Origin: Pseudomonas fluorescens
GTDB taxonomy: Bacteria > Pseudomonadota > Gammaproteobacteria > Pseudomonadales > Pseudomonadaceae
Reading direction: 5' to 3'
Assembly (NCBI RefSeq): GCF_001708445.1
Contig: NZ_CP015637.1
Coordinates: 2,171,001-2,235,000 of the forward strand
Length of the DNA stretch: 64,000 nt
Positions within the stretch are counted from its first letter, which is position 1, and the number at the start of each line of letters is the position of its first letter. Made by a program: the position numbers and the translations under genes. Of this stretch, positions 18,686 to 27,838 are shown piece after piece. Below the pieces are notes generated by a model that was given only the letters and a program-made list of their open reading frames with translations, was not told the origin of the DNA and ran no database searches.

Positions 18686-20917
18686 TTAGCTGAAGGTGTA
18701 TCGGCTCAATGGCAGGCTGCGGATGCGCTGGCCAGTCAGCTGCGCGACCGCATTGGCCACCGCCGGCGCCACGGCAGGCAGCGGTGGTTCGCCGATACCG
18801 CCCATCTTTTCGCCACTTTCGACGATCTTGACGTGCACCTGGGCCATGCGCGAAGGCGGCAGGATCGGGTACAGGTCGTAGTTGCGCGCACGTGGCTTGC
18901 CGTCCACGTACACCGCTTCCTCCAGCAAGGTTTGCGACAGGCCCAACGCCACGGCGCCATTGACCTGGGCCTCAATGATCGCCGGGTTGACGATGCTGCC
19001 CGGATCGATGGCTTCCCAGATCTGGTGCACCTTGACCTGGCCCTTGTCGATCGACACTTCGGCGATCACTGCGGCGTGGGAGCCGAACGGCGAAGCCATG
19101 GCCACGCCGCGCGCGCGTCGAGTGCCGTCTTCGGCGGTGTAGGGGCCACGCTTCCAGCCACCGGACAGCTCGCCCACCGCGTTGAGCAAGGTGGTCAGCC
19201 GTGGGTTGTCGCGCAGCAGGTGCAGGCGCAGCTCAAAGGGATCGCGGCCGCCTTTGTCCGCCAGTTCATCAAGGAACGCTTCGTAGAAGAAGTCGTTGAG
19301 CGAATTGCCCACCGAGCGCCAATAGCCGAGCATGGCCGGGCCCTTGACGTAGATCTGCGCGATGCGTTTGTTGGGGATGGCGTAGCTCTTGCCCGACAGC
19401 CCTTCAAGGGCCGTGGGGTCGAGCTTTTCGCCCTGTTTGCCGGCGATGGCTTCGGTGGGGCCTTCGGTGGCGCTGACTGCCTCGATTGCCACGGGCAAGC
19501 CTTCGGCGTCCAGCGCGGCGCGGAACTTGACCACCGCCACCGGGCGCAGCACATCGCGCAGAAACTCTTCCTCGCGGCTCCAGATCAACTTGATCGGACG
19601 GCCCACCGCCTTGGCCAGGGCGATGGCCTGCGGGTACGGGCTGGCCGAGTCATACAGGAAATGGCGGCCGAAAAAGCCGCCCAGCAGGGGCGAGTGCAGG
19701 TTGATTTTGGACGGGTCGAGACCGGCGCGCTTGGCGATGTCGGCGCGGAACAGGTCGGGCGCCTGGTTGGGCAGCCAGATGTCCAGCGTGCCGTCGGGGT
19801 TGAAGCGTGCCAAGGCCGACGGCGGCTCCAACTGAGCGTGGTTGACGTATTGATTGTGGTAGGTGGCTTCGACCTGGGTCTTGGCGCCTGCCAGGGCGGC
19901 GGCGACGTCGCCTTGGTTTTCGTCGTCGCGGGCCGGGCCTTGTTGGGCCGCAAGAAAATCACGGTACGTGTCGCTGGAAAAATTCGCCGGCATCACGCGC
20001 ACGCTGGCATCGGCGGCAGCTTCCTGCCAGTCGACCTGGATCGCCTCGACGGCGCGCTTGGCGTGCCACCAGCGTTCGGCCACGACGGCGACCGCCCCAG
20101 GCAGTTGATGCACCGAGTGCACGCCTTTCATGGCTTCGACCTGGGCCTGGTTGCGCAGGCCGCCCACGCTCATGCCCAGGCGCGGCGCGTGCTGCACGGC
20201 GGCGTGGAGCATGCCGTCGACCTTCATGTCGATGCTGTATTGCGCCTTGCCGGTGGATTTGTCATAGGCATCCAGGCGCCTGACCGGCTTGCCGATCCAG
20301 CGGAACTGGCTCGGGTCGCGCAGGGTGATGCTGGCCGGGTCGGGCACCGGCATGTCCAGCGCGCGACTGGCCAGCTCGCCGTAGCCCAGTGAGCGGCCGG
20401 ACGCGGCATGAACCACACGGCCCGGCTGGGTGGTCAGCTCGGCCAGCGGTACGCCCAACTGCTCGGCGCCGGCCTGCAACAGCATGGCGCGGGCCAGGGC
20501 GCCGAGGCGGCGCATGGTCGGGTAACTCATGCGCACCGACATGCTGCCGCCGGTAATGCGCATGCCGTTTTCCATCACCACATACGCTTCACCGGGCGGC
20601 GCGGCTTCGACGATGAACGTGGCGGGGTCGGCGTCCAGCTCTTCGCCGACAATCTGCGCCATCGCGGTATGGGTGCCTTGGCCACCTTCCATGAAGGGGC
20701 TGAGCAGGCGCACGCTGCCGTCCGGGCGGATCTCCAGGAACGCCGGCACCTGGGTGCCGCGTTCCGCCGTGGCGGCGGCCTGCACCCGGGCCGAGCCCAG
20801 CGGCAAGCCGAATCCGATGACCAGCGCGCCCACGGCCGTGCTGGTCAGAAAGCGCCGGCGCGACAGGTTGATGGGCTCGCTCAGCGACAGGTCGGGTAGC
20901 TCGTAGCGCGTGTTCAT
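18686..20917 (-). CDS. Molybdenum hydroxylase large subunit (isoquinoline 1-oxidoreductase beta-like)
   Basis: The molybdopterin-binding catalytic subunit has 743 aa. A twin-arginine signal (SRRRFL at residues 19-24 plus a hydrophobic stretch) sends it, and by hitch-hiking its small subunit, to the periplasm. Motifs such as GGFFGRHFLYD, the MoCo-binding glycine loops and the C-terminal GEPPLPAVAPAVANA (active-site glutamate region) match the xanthine oxidase family, IorB branch. Substrates in this branch are N-heterocycles or aldehydes, and the sequence does not decide. It overlaps the small subunit by one base. Confidence 0.9.
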   Translation of the reverse strand: MNTRYELPDLSLSEPINLSRRRFLTSTAVGALVIGFGLPLGSARVQAAATAERGTQVPAFLEIRPDGSVRLLSPFMEGGQGTHTAMAQIVGEELDADPATFIVEAAPPGEAYVVMENGMRITGGSMSVRMSYPTMRRLGALARAMLLQAGAEQLGVPLAELTTQPGRVVHAASGRSLGYGELASRALDMPVPDPASITLRDPSQFRWIGKPVRRLDAYDKSTGKAQYSIDMKVDGMLHAAVQHAPRLGMSVGGLRNQAQVEAMKGVHSVHQLPGAVAVVAERWWHAKRAVEAIQVDWQEAAADASVRVMPANFSSDTYRDFLAAQQGPARDDENQGDVAAALAGAKTQVEATYHNQYVNHAQLEPPSALARFNPDGTLDIWLPNQAPDLFRADIAKRAGLDPSKINLHSPLLGGFFGRHFLYDSASPYPQAIALAKAVGRPIKLIWSREEEFLRDVLRPVAVVKFRAALDAEGLPVAIEAVSATEGPTEAIAGKQGEKLDPTALEGLSGKSYAIPNKRIAQIYVKGPAMLGYWRSVGNSLNDFFYEAFLDELADKGGRDPFELRLHLLRDNPRLTTLLNAVGELSGGWKRGPYTAEDGTRRARGVAMASPFGSHAAVIAEVSIDKGQVKVHQIWEAIDPGSIVNPAIIEAQVNGAVALGLSQTLLEEAVYVDGKPRARNYDLYPILPPSRMAQVHVKIVESGEKMGGIGEPPLPAVAPAVANAVAQLTGQRIRSLPLSRYTFS

Positions 20918-21372
20918 CAGGCGTTCTCCTGCTTGGCCAGGTCATGCACCGCGGTACGAATGGCGTTATAGGTGCCGCAGCGGCACAGGTTGACCATCGC
21001 TGCTTCGATCTGCGCATCACTCGGCGCGGGGGTGTGCTTGAGCAGCGCGGTGGCGGCCATCACCTGCCCGGACTGGCAGTAACCGCATTGCGCCACTTGA
21101 TGCTCGACCCAGGCGGCGACCACCCGCTGGCCCACCGCATCGGCCTCGATGGCCTCGATGGTGGTGATCTCGCGACCGACCACACCCGCCACCGGCGTGA
21201 CGCAGGAACGCACCACGTTGCCGTCCACCAGCACCGAGCAGGCGCCGCATTGCGCCAGGCCGCAGCCGTACTTGGTACCGGTCAGCCCAAGGTCATCACG
21301 GATGACCCACAGCAATGGCGTGTCGGCGTCGGCATCGACCTGATAGGACTTTTGGTTGATTCGTAGCTCCAT
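20917..21372 (-). CDS. Molybdenum hydroxylase [2Fe-2S] small subunit (isoquinoline 1-oxidoreductase alpha-like)
   Basis: The 151-aa electron-transfer subunit binds two [2Fe-2S] clusters. The N-terminal plant-type ferredoxin has CGLAQCGAC followed by a fourth cysteine. The C-terminal helical domain has CGYCQSGQ and CRCG. It is first in the three-gene operon (small subunit, molybdenum subunit, cytochrome c). No local gene for cofactor insertion is seen. Confidence 0.93.
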   Translation of the reverse strand: MELRINQKSYQVDADADTPLLWVIRDDLGLTGTKYGCGLAQCGACSVLVDGNVVRSCVTPVAGVVGREITTIEAIEADAVGQRVVAAWVEHQVAQCGYCQSGQVMAATALLKHTPAPSDAQIEAAMVNLCRCGTYNAIRTAVHDLAKQENA

Positions 21373-21670
21373 GATGCATGGCTCCGTGGCTCATCGGCTG
21401 ATCTTCGGTCGGTGGGGCTTTTTTCTTATGCGAGCGACAGGCGCTCATTGTCGAACTCTAGACCAGGGGGCAAGGGCTATCTATCAAAGCGCCGATAAGT
21501 CGGAGGATCAGGCAAGTATTCAAGAGGATTGGGCGATCGCGGCGCGGCAGGCCGCTCCCGGTGCGGACCTGTTCGGCTTTCGGGGGGCGTCTGGTTGGGG
21601 GCGGTGTATCAGTTGGCAAAGCAGCCGTAGGCGTGGCGGAACATCCCCACCGGCCTACGGCTCATATCAA
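21373..21670. other. Intergenic region between the hydroxylase operon and the LLM gene
   Basis: This 298-bp stretch must hold the promoter of the leftward hydroxylase operon and the downstream end of the leftward LLM gene. I see no REP element, no clear operator and no credible small gene. The GGTATACC operator found around neighbouring units is absent here. Confidence 0.5.
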
Positions 21671-22714
21671 TCAACGAAACGCTGGCACGACCTGCTCGAT
21701 AAACAGCGCCAGGGATTTCTTCTTCTCGGCGTGGGGCAAGCTGTTGTCGCACCAGAAGCTGAACTCATCCACGCCCAATTCCTGGTAGTACTTGATGCGC
21801 GGGATGATCTCTTCGGCGGTGCCGATCATCGCGGTCTTGTGCAGGCTGTCCAGTTCGAACTCGGGGCGGGCGGCGAATTTTTCCTCCGGGCTTGGCGCCA
21901 GGAAGCCGTTGACCGGCACCTCTTTGTTGCCGAACCAGGCATCGAAGGTGCGATAGAACTTGGAGATCGCCTTGGCCCCGACTTTCCAGCCCTCTGGATC
22001 GTCGGCGGCGTGTACGTGGGTGTGGCGCAGCACCATCAATTGCGGGCGCGGCACCGCCGGGTTGTTGTCCAGGGCGGCCTGGAATTTGTTCTTCAGGTCG
22101 AGCACCTCTTCATCGCCTTTCATCAGCGGCGTGACCATCACGTTGCAGCCGTTGGCCACTGCGAAGTTGTGTGAGTCCGGGTCGCGGGCGGCGATCCACA
22201 TCGGCGGGTTGGGCTTTTGGATCGGTTTGGGCACGCTGGTGGAGGTGGGGAACTTCCAGAGGTCACCATCATGGGCGTAGTCGCCCTGCCACAGCGCGCG
22301 CACCACCGGCACCATTTCGCGCAGGGCCTGGCCACCGCTGGAGGCGGGCATGCCACCGGCCATGCGGTCGAATTCCACCTGGTAAGCGCCACGGGCCAGG
22401 CCGACTTCCATGCGGCCGTTGCTGATCACGTCGAGCAAGGCGCATTCACCCGCCACCCGCAGCGGGTGCCAGAACGGCGCGATGATGGTGCCGGCGCCCA
22501 GGTGAATGGTGGTGGTCTTGGCCGCGAGGTAAGCCAGCAACGGCATCGGGCTGGGCGAGATGGTGTATTCCATGGCGTGGTGCTCGCCAATCCATACGGT
22601 GCTGAAACCACCGGCTTCGGCCATCAGGGTCAGTTCGGTCAAGTCTTCGAACAGCTGGCGGTGGCTGATGCTTTCATCCCAGCGCTCCATGTGTACGAAC
22701 AGGGAAAACTTCAT
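21671..22714 (-). CDS. LLM-class (luciferase-like) flavin-dependent monooxygenase
   Basis: The 347-aa TIM-barrel protein of the bacterial luciferase/alkanal monooxygenase family uses reduced FMN supplied by a separate reductase. Visible family features are GFSTVWIGEHH at the N-terminus, LGAGTIIAPFWHPLRVAGE, the GRMEVGLARG segment and GTAEEIIPRIKYY near the C-terminus. It is transcribed alone, 187 bp divergent from a chemoreceptor gene, with a 17-bp operator in between. The same operator precedes a flavin reductase and transporters, so they probably serve one pathway. The substrate is not recognisable. Confidence 0.88.
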   Translation of the reverse strand: MKFSLFVHMERWDESISHRQLFEDLTELTLMAEAGGFSTVWIGEHHAMEYTISPSPMPLLAYLAAKTTTIHLGAGTIIAPFWHPLRVAGECALLDVISNGRMEVGLARGAYQVEFDRMAGGMPASSGGQALREMVPVVRALWQGDYAHDGDLWKFPTSTSVPKPIQKPNPPMWIAARDPDSHNFAVANGCNVMVTPLMKGDEEVLDLKNKFQAALDNNPAVPRPQLMVLRHTHVHAADDPEGWKVGAKAISKFYRTFDAWFGNKEVPVNGFLAPSPEEKFAARPEFELDSLHKTAMIGTAEEIIPRIKYYQELGVDEFSFWCDNSLPHAEKKKSLALFIEQVVPAFR

Positions 22715-22821
22715 GACGCTTACCTCGGATCTATTGTGATCGGCCTGTCGACTGCGGGCCCTTGAATGCTCACGCCCTTGTGAAGCCTGCCAGTGATGAC
22801 GGCTGTTCGGCGGATTGATTG

Positions 22822-22838
22822 TTGGTATACCATAATAC
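22822..22838 (+). promoter_or_regulatory. Operator site 1 of the LLM regulon
   Basis: TTGGTATACCATAATAC lies in the gap between the LLM gene (108 bp away) and the divergent chemoreceptor gene (65 bp away). The GGTATACC core is a perfect palindrome, as for GntR/FCD regulators. Four related 17-mers lie at 25601, 25774, 59417 and 60607. Confidence 0.75.
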
Positions 22839-22902
22839 GGAATATCCGCAAAACTTTTCTCTCCAACGGTCGCACTCTCACCTCACAAGGAAGGCGAGCT
22901 AG

Positions 22903-24849
22903 ATGAACATAAAACAAAAATTGATCCTGGCCTTTACGGTGATCGCCAGCCTGCCGGTGATTCTGGTGGCTGTGATGATCATCCTCAACGTGCGTCATGA
23001 AGCACGGGATGGCTTTATCGACGGCAGCGAGCGCGAGATCCGCCAGGTCGACAACGCCATGCAGCTGTTTTTCGAGGGCATCAGCCAGAACGTCGCCTAC
23101 CTGGCAGCGCACCCGCAGTTGCAGGGCATTGATGGCGATGTGAAACGCTACCTGGCCGCCGATGCTGCGCGCGTCGCCCCCGGCGTGCGTGACGAGCAGG
23201 TGTTCAAACTGTTCGAAGGCTTGGCCAAGAGTCATTCGGCCTATACCTATCTGTCCTTGGGCACCGAAGACGGTGGTTATGTGTTTTGGCCCGGCGACCC
23301 CCAGCTCGCCAGCTACGACCCGCGCACGCGTCCCTGGTACAAAACCGCGATGGCGCAGCCGGGCAAGACCCTGCGCACCCAGGCCTACTACTGGGCCGCC
23401 GACGATGTGGTGCTGGTCAGCACCGTGCAAAGTTTCAACAGCCGCCAGGGCAAGCCGGGTGGGGTGGTGAATATCGACGTATCGCTCAAGCAACTGACCG
23501 ACCTGGTCAAGCAGATCAAGTTGGGCGAGAGCGGCTACCTGATGCTGATGGAGGCCGACAATACCGTACTGGTCGACCCGAATGACCCGTCCCATAACTT
23601 CAAGGCGCTGGGCGAGTTGGGCGAGGGCTACCGGCAGTTGAGCGAGGCCGGCCAGGGTTTGGTCCAGGTCGAGCTGGCGGGGGAGCGCTACATGGCGCTT
23701 GTCTGGCCATCCAAGGCATTGGGCTGGCGATTTGTCGGGGTGATGCGCGAAAGTGAAGTGATGGCCGGCGCGGCGCGCCTGACCTGGCTGATCGCAGCCA
23801 TCGCGCTGGTGTGCGCGGTGCTATTTGCCGGGGTCGGGGCCTGGTTTGCCGGGCTGATCGTCAAGCCGATTCGCGGCGTGGCCAGTGGCCTGGAAGGTAT
23901 CGCTCAAGGCGAAGGTGACCTGACCGCGCGCCTGGCGATCAAGGGCCGCGACGAGACGGCGCAACTGGCCGGCTGGTTCAACCAGTTCCTCGAAGCGATC
24001 CGCACGCTGATTCAACGCATCGGCCAGGCCGCCGGGCAGATCCACAGCAGCTCTGGCAGTGCCACTGAAGTCTCGGTGGAAATGGCCGAAGTCGCCTCGC
24101 GCCAGCGCGAAGCGGTGGATATGGTCTCCACCGCGTTTCATGAAATGGTCGCCACTTCCAACGAAGTCGCGCGTTCCTGCAGCCAGGCCGCCGACTCGGC
24201 CGACAACGGCCAGCGCCAGGCCCATACCGGGCAGCAACAGATCGACGCGGCGGTGAACAGCGTGGGGCGCCTGAGCGAAGAAATCGGCCACTCCGCCCAG
24301 GCCATGGAGCAACTGGAAAAAGACAGCAACGACATCCAGTCGATCCTCGGCACCATCCGCTCCATCGCCGAACAGACCAACCTGTTGGCGCTGAACGCCG
24401 CCATCGAAGCCGCGCGAGCGGGTGAGCAGGGCCGTGGTTTTGCGGTGGTGGCGGACGAGGTGCGCGCGTTGGCCAAACGCACGTCGGACTCCACCGGCGA
24501 AATCGACGGGCTGCTGGGTAACCTGGCGCGGCGCACGCACCAGATGGGCAAGCAGATGCATGCCAGCCTTGAGGTGTCCCAGGAAACGGTGGTGTCGATC
24601 AACGACGCTCGCGAAAGCTTCGGGTTGATCCGCGAGTCGGTGGACGTGATCCGCGACATGAACACGCAAATCGCCACCGCCGCGGAAGAGCAGCACCAGG
24701 TGGCCGAAGACATCAATCGGCATATCAGCCAGATTCACGGGGATGCGCAATTGGTGGCAAGCCTGGCCGACGCCACACGCCAGGATGCACAGCAATTGAC
24801 GGCGTTGTCGCAGACGTTGAATCAACTGGTCAGCCGGTTTCGAACCTGA
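22903..24849 (+). CDS. Methyl-accepting chemotaxis protein with periplasmic Cache domain
   Basis: Transmembrane chemoreceptor of 648 aa. The first membrane segment is at about residues 8-28. The periplasmic dCache domain (about 35-285) shows the ligand-region signature [10 protein letters not shown] second membrane segment lies near 292-315, then a HAMP domain, then the signalling hairpin tip ([18 protein letters not shown], about residue 490). AAGGAAGGCGAG precedes the ATG. It shares its promoter region and an operator with the LLM monooxygenase gene, which suggests that it senses that pathway's substrate. Confidence 0.95.
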   Translation: MNIKQKLILAFTVIASLPVILVAVMIILNVRHEARDGFIDGSEREIRQVDNAMQLFFEGISQNVAYLAAHPQLQGIDGDVKRYLAADAARVAPGVRDEQVFKLFEGLAKSHSAYTYLSLGTEDGGYVFWPGDPQLASYDPRTRPWYKTAMAQPGKTLRTQAYYWAADDVVLVSTVQSFNSRQGKPGGVVNIDVSLKQLTDLVKQIKLGESGYLMLMEADNTVLVDPNDPSHNFKALGELGEGYRQLSEAGQGLVQVELAGERYMALVWPSKALGWRFVGVMRESEVMAGAARLTWLIAAIALVCAVLFAGVGAWFAGLIVKPIRGVASGLEGIAQGEGDLTARLAIKGRDETAQLAGWFNQFLEAIRTLIQRIGQAAGQIHSSSGSATEVSVEMAEVASRQREAVDMVSTAFHEMVATSNEVARSCSQAADSADNGQRQAHTGQQQIDAAVNSVGRLSEEIGHSAQAMEQLEKDSNDIQSILGTIRSIAEQTNLLALNAAIEAARAGEQGRGFAVVADEVRALAKRTSDSTGEIDGLLGNLARRTHQMGKQMHASLEVSQETVVSINDARESFGLIRESVDVIRDMNTQIATAAEEQHQVAEDINRHISQIHGDAQLVASLADATRQDAQQLTALSQTLNQLVSRFRT

Positions 24850-24880
24850 CCTGTATCTGGCCGTCATCCCGCAATCAAAC

Positions 24881-24969
24881 TGTGGGAGGGGGCTTGCCCC
24901 CGATGGCGGTGGGTCAGCGACAAATAAGCGGGCTGTCCCACCGCGATCGGGGGCAAGCCCCCTCCCACA
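24881..24969. repeat. REPIN, family 2 (TGTGGGAGGGGGC type)
   Basis: Inverted arms TGTGGGAGGGGGCTTGCCCC and complement lie about 50 bp apart, in the gap after the chemoreceptor gene. The same family occurs at 55024, 55219, 60969 and 61133. The rest of the gap to 25066 shows nothing notable. Confidence 0.9.
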
Positions 24970-25066
24970 TGTCTAACCGAGTACACCAGACACAACTCCG
25001 GTTGGCTCTAAGGCACACAGAAGCCAGAGCAAAACCAGACCGAGGGCTGCCTGATGATTGTGTGGC

Positions 25067-25552
25067 TCAGGCCGGCAGCGGCAGGGCGCCCATCTTGCCG
25101 TGGCAGTACACCAGTGGCCCGGCGTTCTGCTGGGGCACGATCAGGTTCTTCACCGAGCCGACCATGATCGCGTGGTCGCCGCCTTCGTATTCGCGCCACA
25201 ACTCGCACTCGATCACCGCCGTGGCATTGGCCAGGATCGGGTTGCCCAGTGCGCTCAAGGTCCATTCGATGCCTTGCGCCTTGTCCTTGCCCTTGCGCGC
25301 GAACGCGTAGGCTTCGCTTTGCTGGCCTGCGGAAAGGACGTGGATGGCAAAGCGCTTGTTCTTGATCAGCACCGGGTACGAGTCGGAACTGTAGTTGGGG
25401 CAAAACAACACCAGGGCCGGGTCCATGGATAACGAGCTGAAGGCGCTGGCCGTCAGCCCGACGATTTGCCCGTCGTCATCCAGCGTGGTGATCACGGTGA
25501 CCCCGGACGGAAACGAACCCATCACTTGTTTGTAGATGGCGGCATCGATCAT
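25067..25552 (-). CDS. Flavin reductase family protein (copy 1)
   Basis: The 161-aa NAD(P)H:FMN oxidoreductase of the HpaC/DIM6-NTAB fold reduces FMN for a two-component monooxygenase. FPSGVTVITT, ASAFSSLSMDPALVLFC and the C-terminal GGDHAIMVGSV segment are conserved. A close paralogue lies at 63062-63547, with the same length and about three quarters of residues shared by eye. It has its own promoter, with an operator of the LLM regulon 49 bp before the start. The probable client is the LLM monooxygenase at 21671. Confidence 0.9.
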   Translation of the reverse strand: MIDAAIYKQVMGSFPSGVTVITTLDDDGQIVGLTASAFSSLSMDPALVLFCPNYSSDSYPVLIKNKRFAIHVLSAGQQSEAYAFARKGKDKAQGIEWTLSALGNPILANATAVIECELWREYEGGDHAIMVGSVKNLIVPQQNAGPLVYCHGKMGALPLPA

Positions 25553-25600
25553 GGGACGGTCCTCTGCGGGTTGAGCGGCTTTTATAGGTTTGTAGGTATG

Positions 25601-25617
25601 ATGGTATACCGTAATAC
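25601..25617 (+). promoter_or_regulatory. Operator site 2 of the LLM regulon
   Basis: ATGGTATACCGTAATAC lies 49 bp upstream of flavin reductase copy 1. It differs from site 1 at two positions and keeps the GGTATACC palindrome. Confidence 0.7.
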
Positions 25618-25773
25618 AATCCGTGCAACCGCTTTTTCAATCGCCCGATGAACGTCGATCCTGGCTCTTACAGCCAATAAATACGGGGACTATGCCAGGA
25701 AATAACCGCGTGCCCTGTGGCACACTTGCGGATCAGATGCGCGCTGAGACTACGGATCAGTCTTGTGAAAATG

Positions 25774-25790
25774 TTGGAATACCATAATAT
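25774..25790 (+). promoter_or_regulatory. Operator site 3 of the LLM regulon
   Basis: TTGGAATACCATAATAT lies 85 bp upstream of the NCS1 permease. It is identical over 17 bp to the site in front of the ABC importer at 59417 (opposite strand). The 322-bp divergent gap thus holds one site near each gene; nothing else is evident in it. Confidence 0.72.
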
Positions 25791-25874
25791 GGTGTTCATC
25801 TGAGGGGCGGCCGCAGAGCTCCCCCGGTTTGGCGTCAAACAACTATAAGATCAGACAAACGCGAGTTCATTTCC

Positions 25875-27281
25875 ATGCCCCAGATGTCCCGGCAAGACCC
25901 CCTGATCGAGCATCACACGGTCGATTACGTCCCCCTCGCAGAGCGCCATGGAAAGGCCCGCGACCTGTTCACCTTATGGTTCAGCACCAACATTGCACCG
26001 CTGCCCATCGTCACCGGCGCCATGGTGGCCCAGGTGTTCCATCTCAACCTGGTGTGGGGGCTGCTGGCGATTGCCCTTGGGCACCTGCTCGGCGGCATCG
26101 TGATTGCCCTCGCATCGGCGCAGGGCCCGCGCATGGGCATCCCGCAGATGGTGCAGAGCCGGGGCCAGTTCGGCCGTTACGGTGCGCTGCTGATCGTGTT
26201 CTTCGCCGCGCTGATCTACATCGGTTTCTTCATTTCCAATATCGTACTGGCGGGCAAGTCCATCGTCGGCATCGTGCCGTCGGTCCCGGTGCCGGCAAGC
26301 ATCCTGATCGGCGCGCTCGCCGCCACGGCTATCGGCGTGATCGGCTACCGCTTTATCCATAGCCTCAACCGTATCGGCACGTGGGTGATGGGCAGCGCGT
26401 TGCTGGCGGGGTTCGTCTACATCTTCGCCCATGACCTGCCGGCGGACTTCCTCACCCGTGGCGGCTTCAACGCGGCCGGCTGGCTGGCCACCGTATCGCT
26501 GGGGGTGATCTGGCAGATCAGCTTTTCGCCCTACACCAGCGACTACTCACGCTACCTGCCGGCGGATATCGGCATCACTCGGCCATTTATCGCGACTTAC
26601 CTGGGCGCGACCCTTGGCACCATCCTGTCCTTCGCCTTTGGCCTGGTCGCGGCATTGGCCACCCCCGAAGGCACCGAAGCCATGCTCGCCGTCAAGCAAG
26701 CCACCGGCTGGCTGGGGCCGATCCTGATGGTGCTGTTCCTGCTCAACATCATCAGCCACAACGCCCTGAATCTGTATGGCGCGGTGCTGTCGATCATCAC
26801 CTCGGTCCAGACCTTCGCCAGCCACTGGACCCCCAGCATCAAGGTGCGCGTGCTGCTCTCAGGCGTGATCCTCGCCGGTTGCTGTGTCGTCGCGTTGGGC
26901 GCGTCGGCGGACTTCATCTCGCAATTTATCGGCCTGATCCTCGCGCTGTTGCTGGTACTGGTGCCGTGGGCGTCGATCAACCTGATCGACTTCTACGTCA
27001 TCAAGCGCGGGGTCTATGACATTGCTTCGATCTTCCAGGCGGATGGCGGGGTGTACGGGCGTTTCAACCTGCATGCGATCGTGGCGTATTTCCTTGGCAT
27101 CCTTGTGCAACTGCCGTTTGCCAATACCTCGCTGTATGTGGGGCCGTGGGCCAACCTGGTGGAAGGCGCGGACTTGTCGTGGCTGGTGGGGTTGGTGGTG
27201 ACGTGTCCGTTGTATTACTGCCTGGCGACACGTCAACACACCCAGAAGGTCAGGGCGGGGCGGTTGGGCTATACCGACTGA
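25875..27281 (+). CDS. NCS1-family permease (nucleobase/cytosine/allantoin-type)
   Basis: Inner-membrane symporter of 468 aa with about 12 hydrophobic segments. Family landmarks are TLWFSTNIAPLPIVTGAM in the first helix, SQGP-like ASAQGPRMGIPQM, FSPYTSDYSRYLP and NLIDFYVIKRG. Known members carry nucleobases, hydantoins and related N-heterocycles. An LLM-regulon operator lies 85 bp upstream, so it may import the substrate of that pathway. Its end overlaps the converging mgdD gene by 13 bp. A start three codons later (ATG 25884) is equally possible. Confidence 0.9.
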   Translation: MPQMSRQDPLIEHHTVDYVPLAERHGKARDLFTLWFSTNIAPLPIVTGAMVAQVFHLNLVWGLLAIALGHLLGGIVIALASAQGPRMGIPQMVQSRGQFGRYGALLIVFFAALIYIGFFISNIVLAGKSIVGIVPSVPVPASILIGALAATAIGVIGYRFIHSLNRIGTWVMGSALLAGFVYIFAHDLPADFLTRGGFNAAGWLATVSLGVIWQISFSPYTSDYSRYLPADIGITRPFIATYLGATLGTILSFAFGLVAALATPEGTEAMLAVKQATGWLGPILMVLFLLNIISHNALNLYGAVLSIITSVQTFASHWTPSIKVRVLLSGVILAGCCVVALGASADFISQFIGLILALLLVLVPWASINLIDFYVIKRGVYDIASIFQADGGVYGRFNLHAIVAYFLGILVQLPFANTSLYVGPWANLVEGADLSWLVGLVVTCPLYYCLATRQHTQKVRAGRLGYTD

Positions 27282-27835
27282 TCCACGCCGCCAAACTCCT
27301 CCAATGCATCCACTAACGCGCCCTCGAAGTATTCCTTCGAGGCGCGATCCCACAGGATATGAAACGCCGGCACCTCCACACTCCCTGTGTGGATGACAAT
27401 CCCATTCACCCGCGCCACCGACGTCTGCGCCACCATGCCCGGTTTGAATGTCGGGTGGCTGAGGTCGACGCCGCACAGCTTGGCCATGACCTGGGCAATC
27501 ACACCGCCGCTGAGCCGCACACAGGCATGGCTGTCCTGGCGCGGCAGCAGGTAGTTGGCGCGGTGGTCGAGTTCCCAGCGCGCTTCTTCATCGGCGATGC
27601 GCTGGCCCTCATCCTGGGGGCTGCCCAACAACAGGTATTCGTTCTGCGACAGGCGCGCCACCCAACCGCCGTCGGCCTGCGCGAGTGCGCGGTTGGGCGC
27701 ACCGGGCAGGGTGAAGCCGCGTGCGCTGAGGTACTCGGCGCTTTGCGTACCGCGAAAGCCAACCCGGGGCAGGTCGGTCTGATCTTGCAACTGGCAGGCA
27801 GGCGTGAACAATTCGTGGGCTTTCAGACTGGTCAT
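27269..27835 (-). CDS. mgdD: N-methylglutamate dehydrogenase subunit D (sarcosine oxidase gamma-like)
   Basis: The 188-aa gamma-type subunit of the heterotetrameric sarcosine oxidase family is last in a six-gene leftward operon (purU, folD, mgdA, mgdB, mgdC, mgdD) and lies 3 bp after mgdC. The gamma fold resembles GcvT, and RANYLLPRQDSHACVRLSG and HILWDRASKEYF are typical. I name it MgdD rather than SoxG because gmaS and mgsABC, which make N-methylglutamate, lie next to this operon. A true sarcosine oxidase remains possible. Confidence 0.72.
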   Translation of the reverse strand: MTSLKAHELFTPACQLQDQTDLPRVGFRGTQSAEYLSARGFTLPGAPNRALAQADGGWVARLSQNEYLLLGSPQDEGQRIADEEARWELDHRANYLLPRQDSHACVRLSGGVIAQVMAKLCGVDLSHPTFKPGMVAQTSVARVNGIVIHTGSVEVPAFHILWDRASKEYFEGALVDALEEFGGVDQSV

Positions 27836-27838
27836 GGC

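Noticed and set aside
18686..21372. Nicotinate dehydrogenase NicAB
   Set aside because: The large subunit lacks the fused cytochrome domain of NicB and no other nic genes are present, so only the general IorAB-type assignment is supported.
21373..21670. LLM-regulon operator in front of the molybdenum hydroxylase operon
   Set aside because: No GGTATACC or GGAATACC core is present in this region, so the hydroxylase was not included in the regulon.
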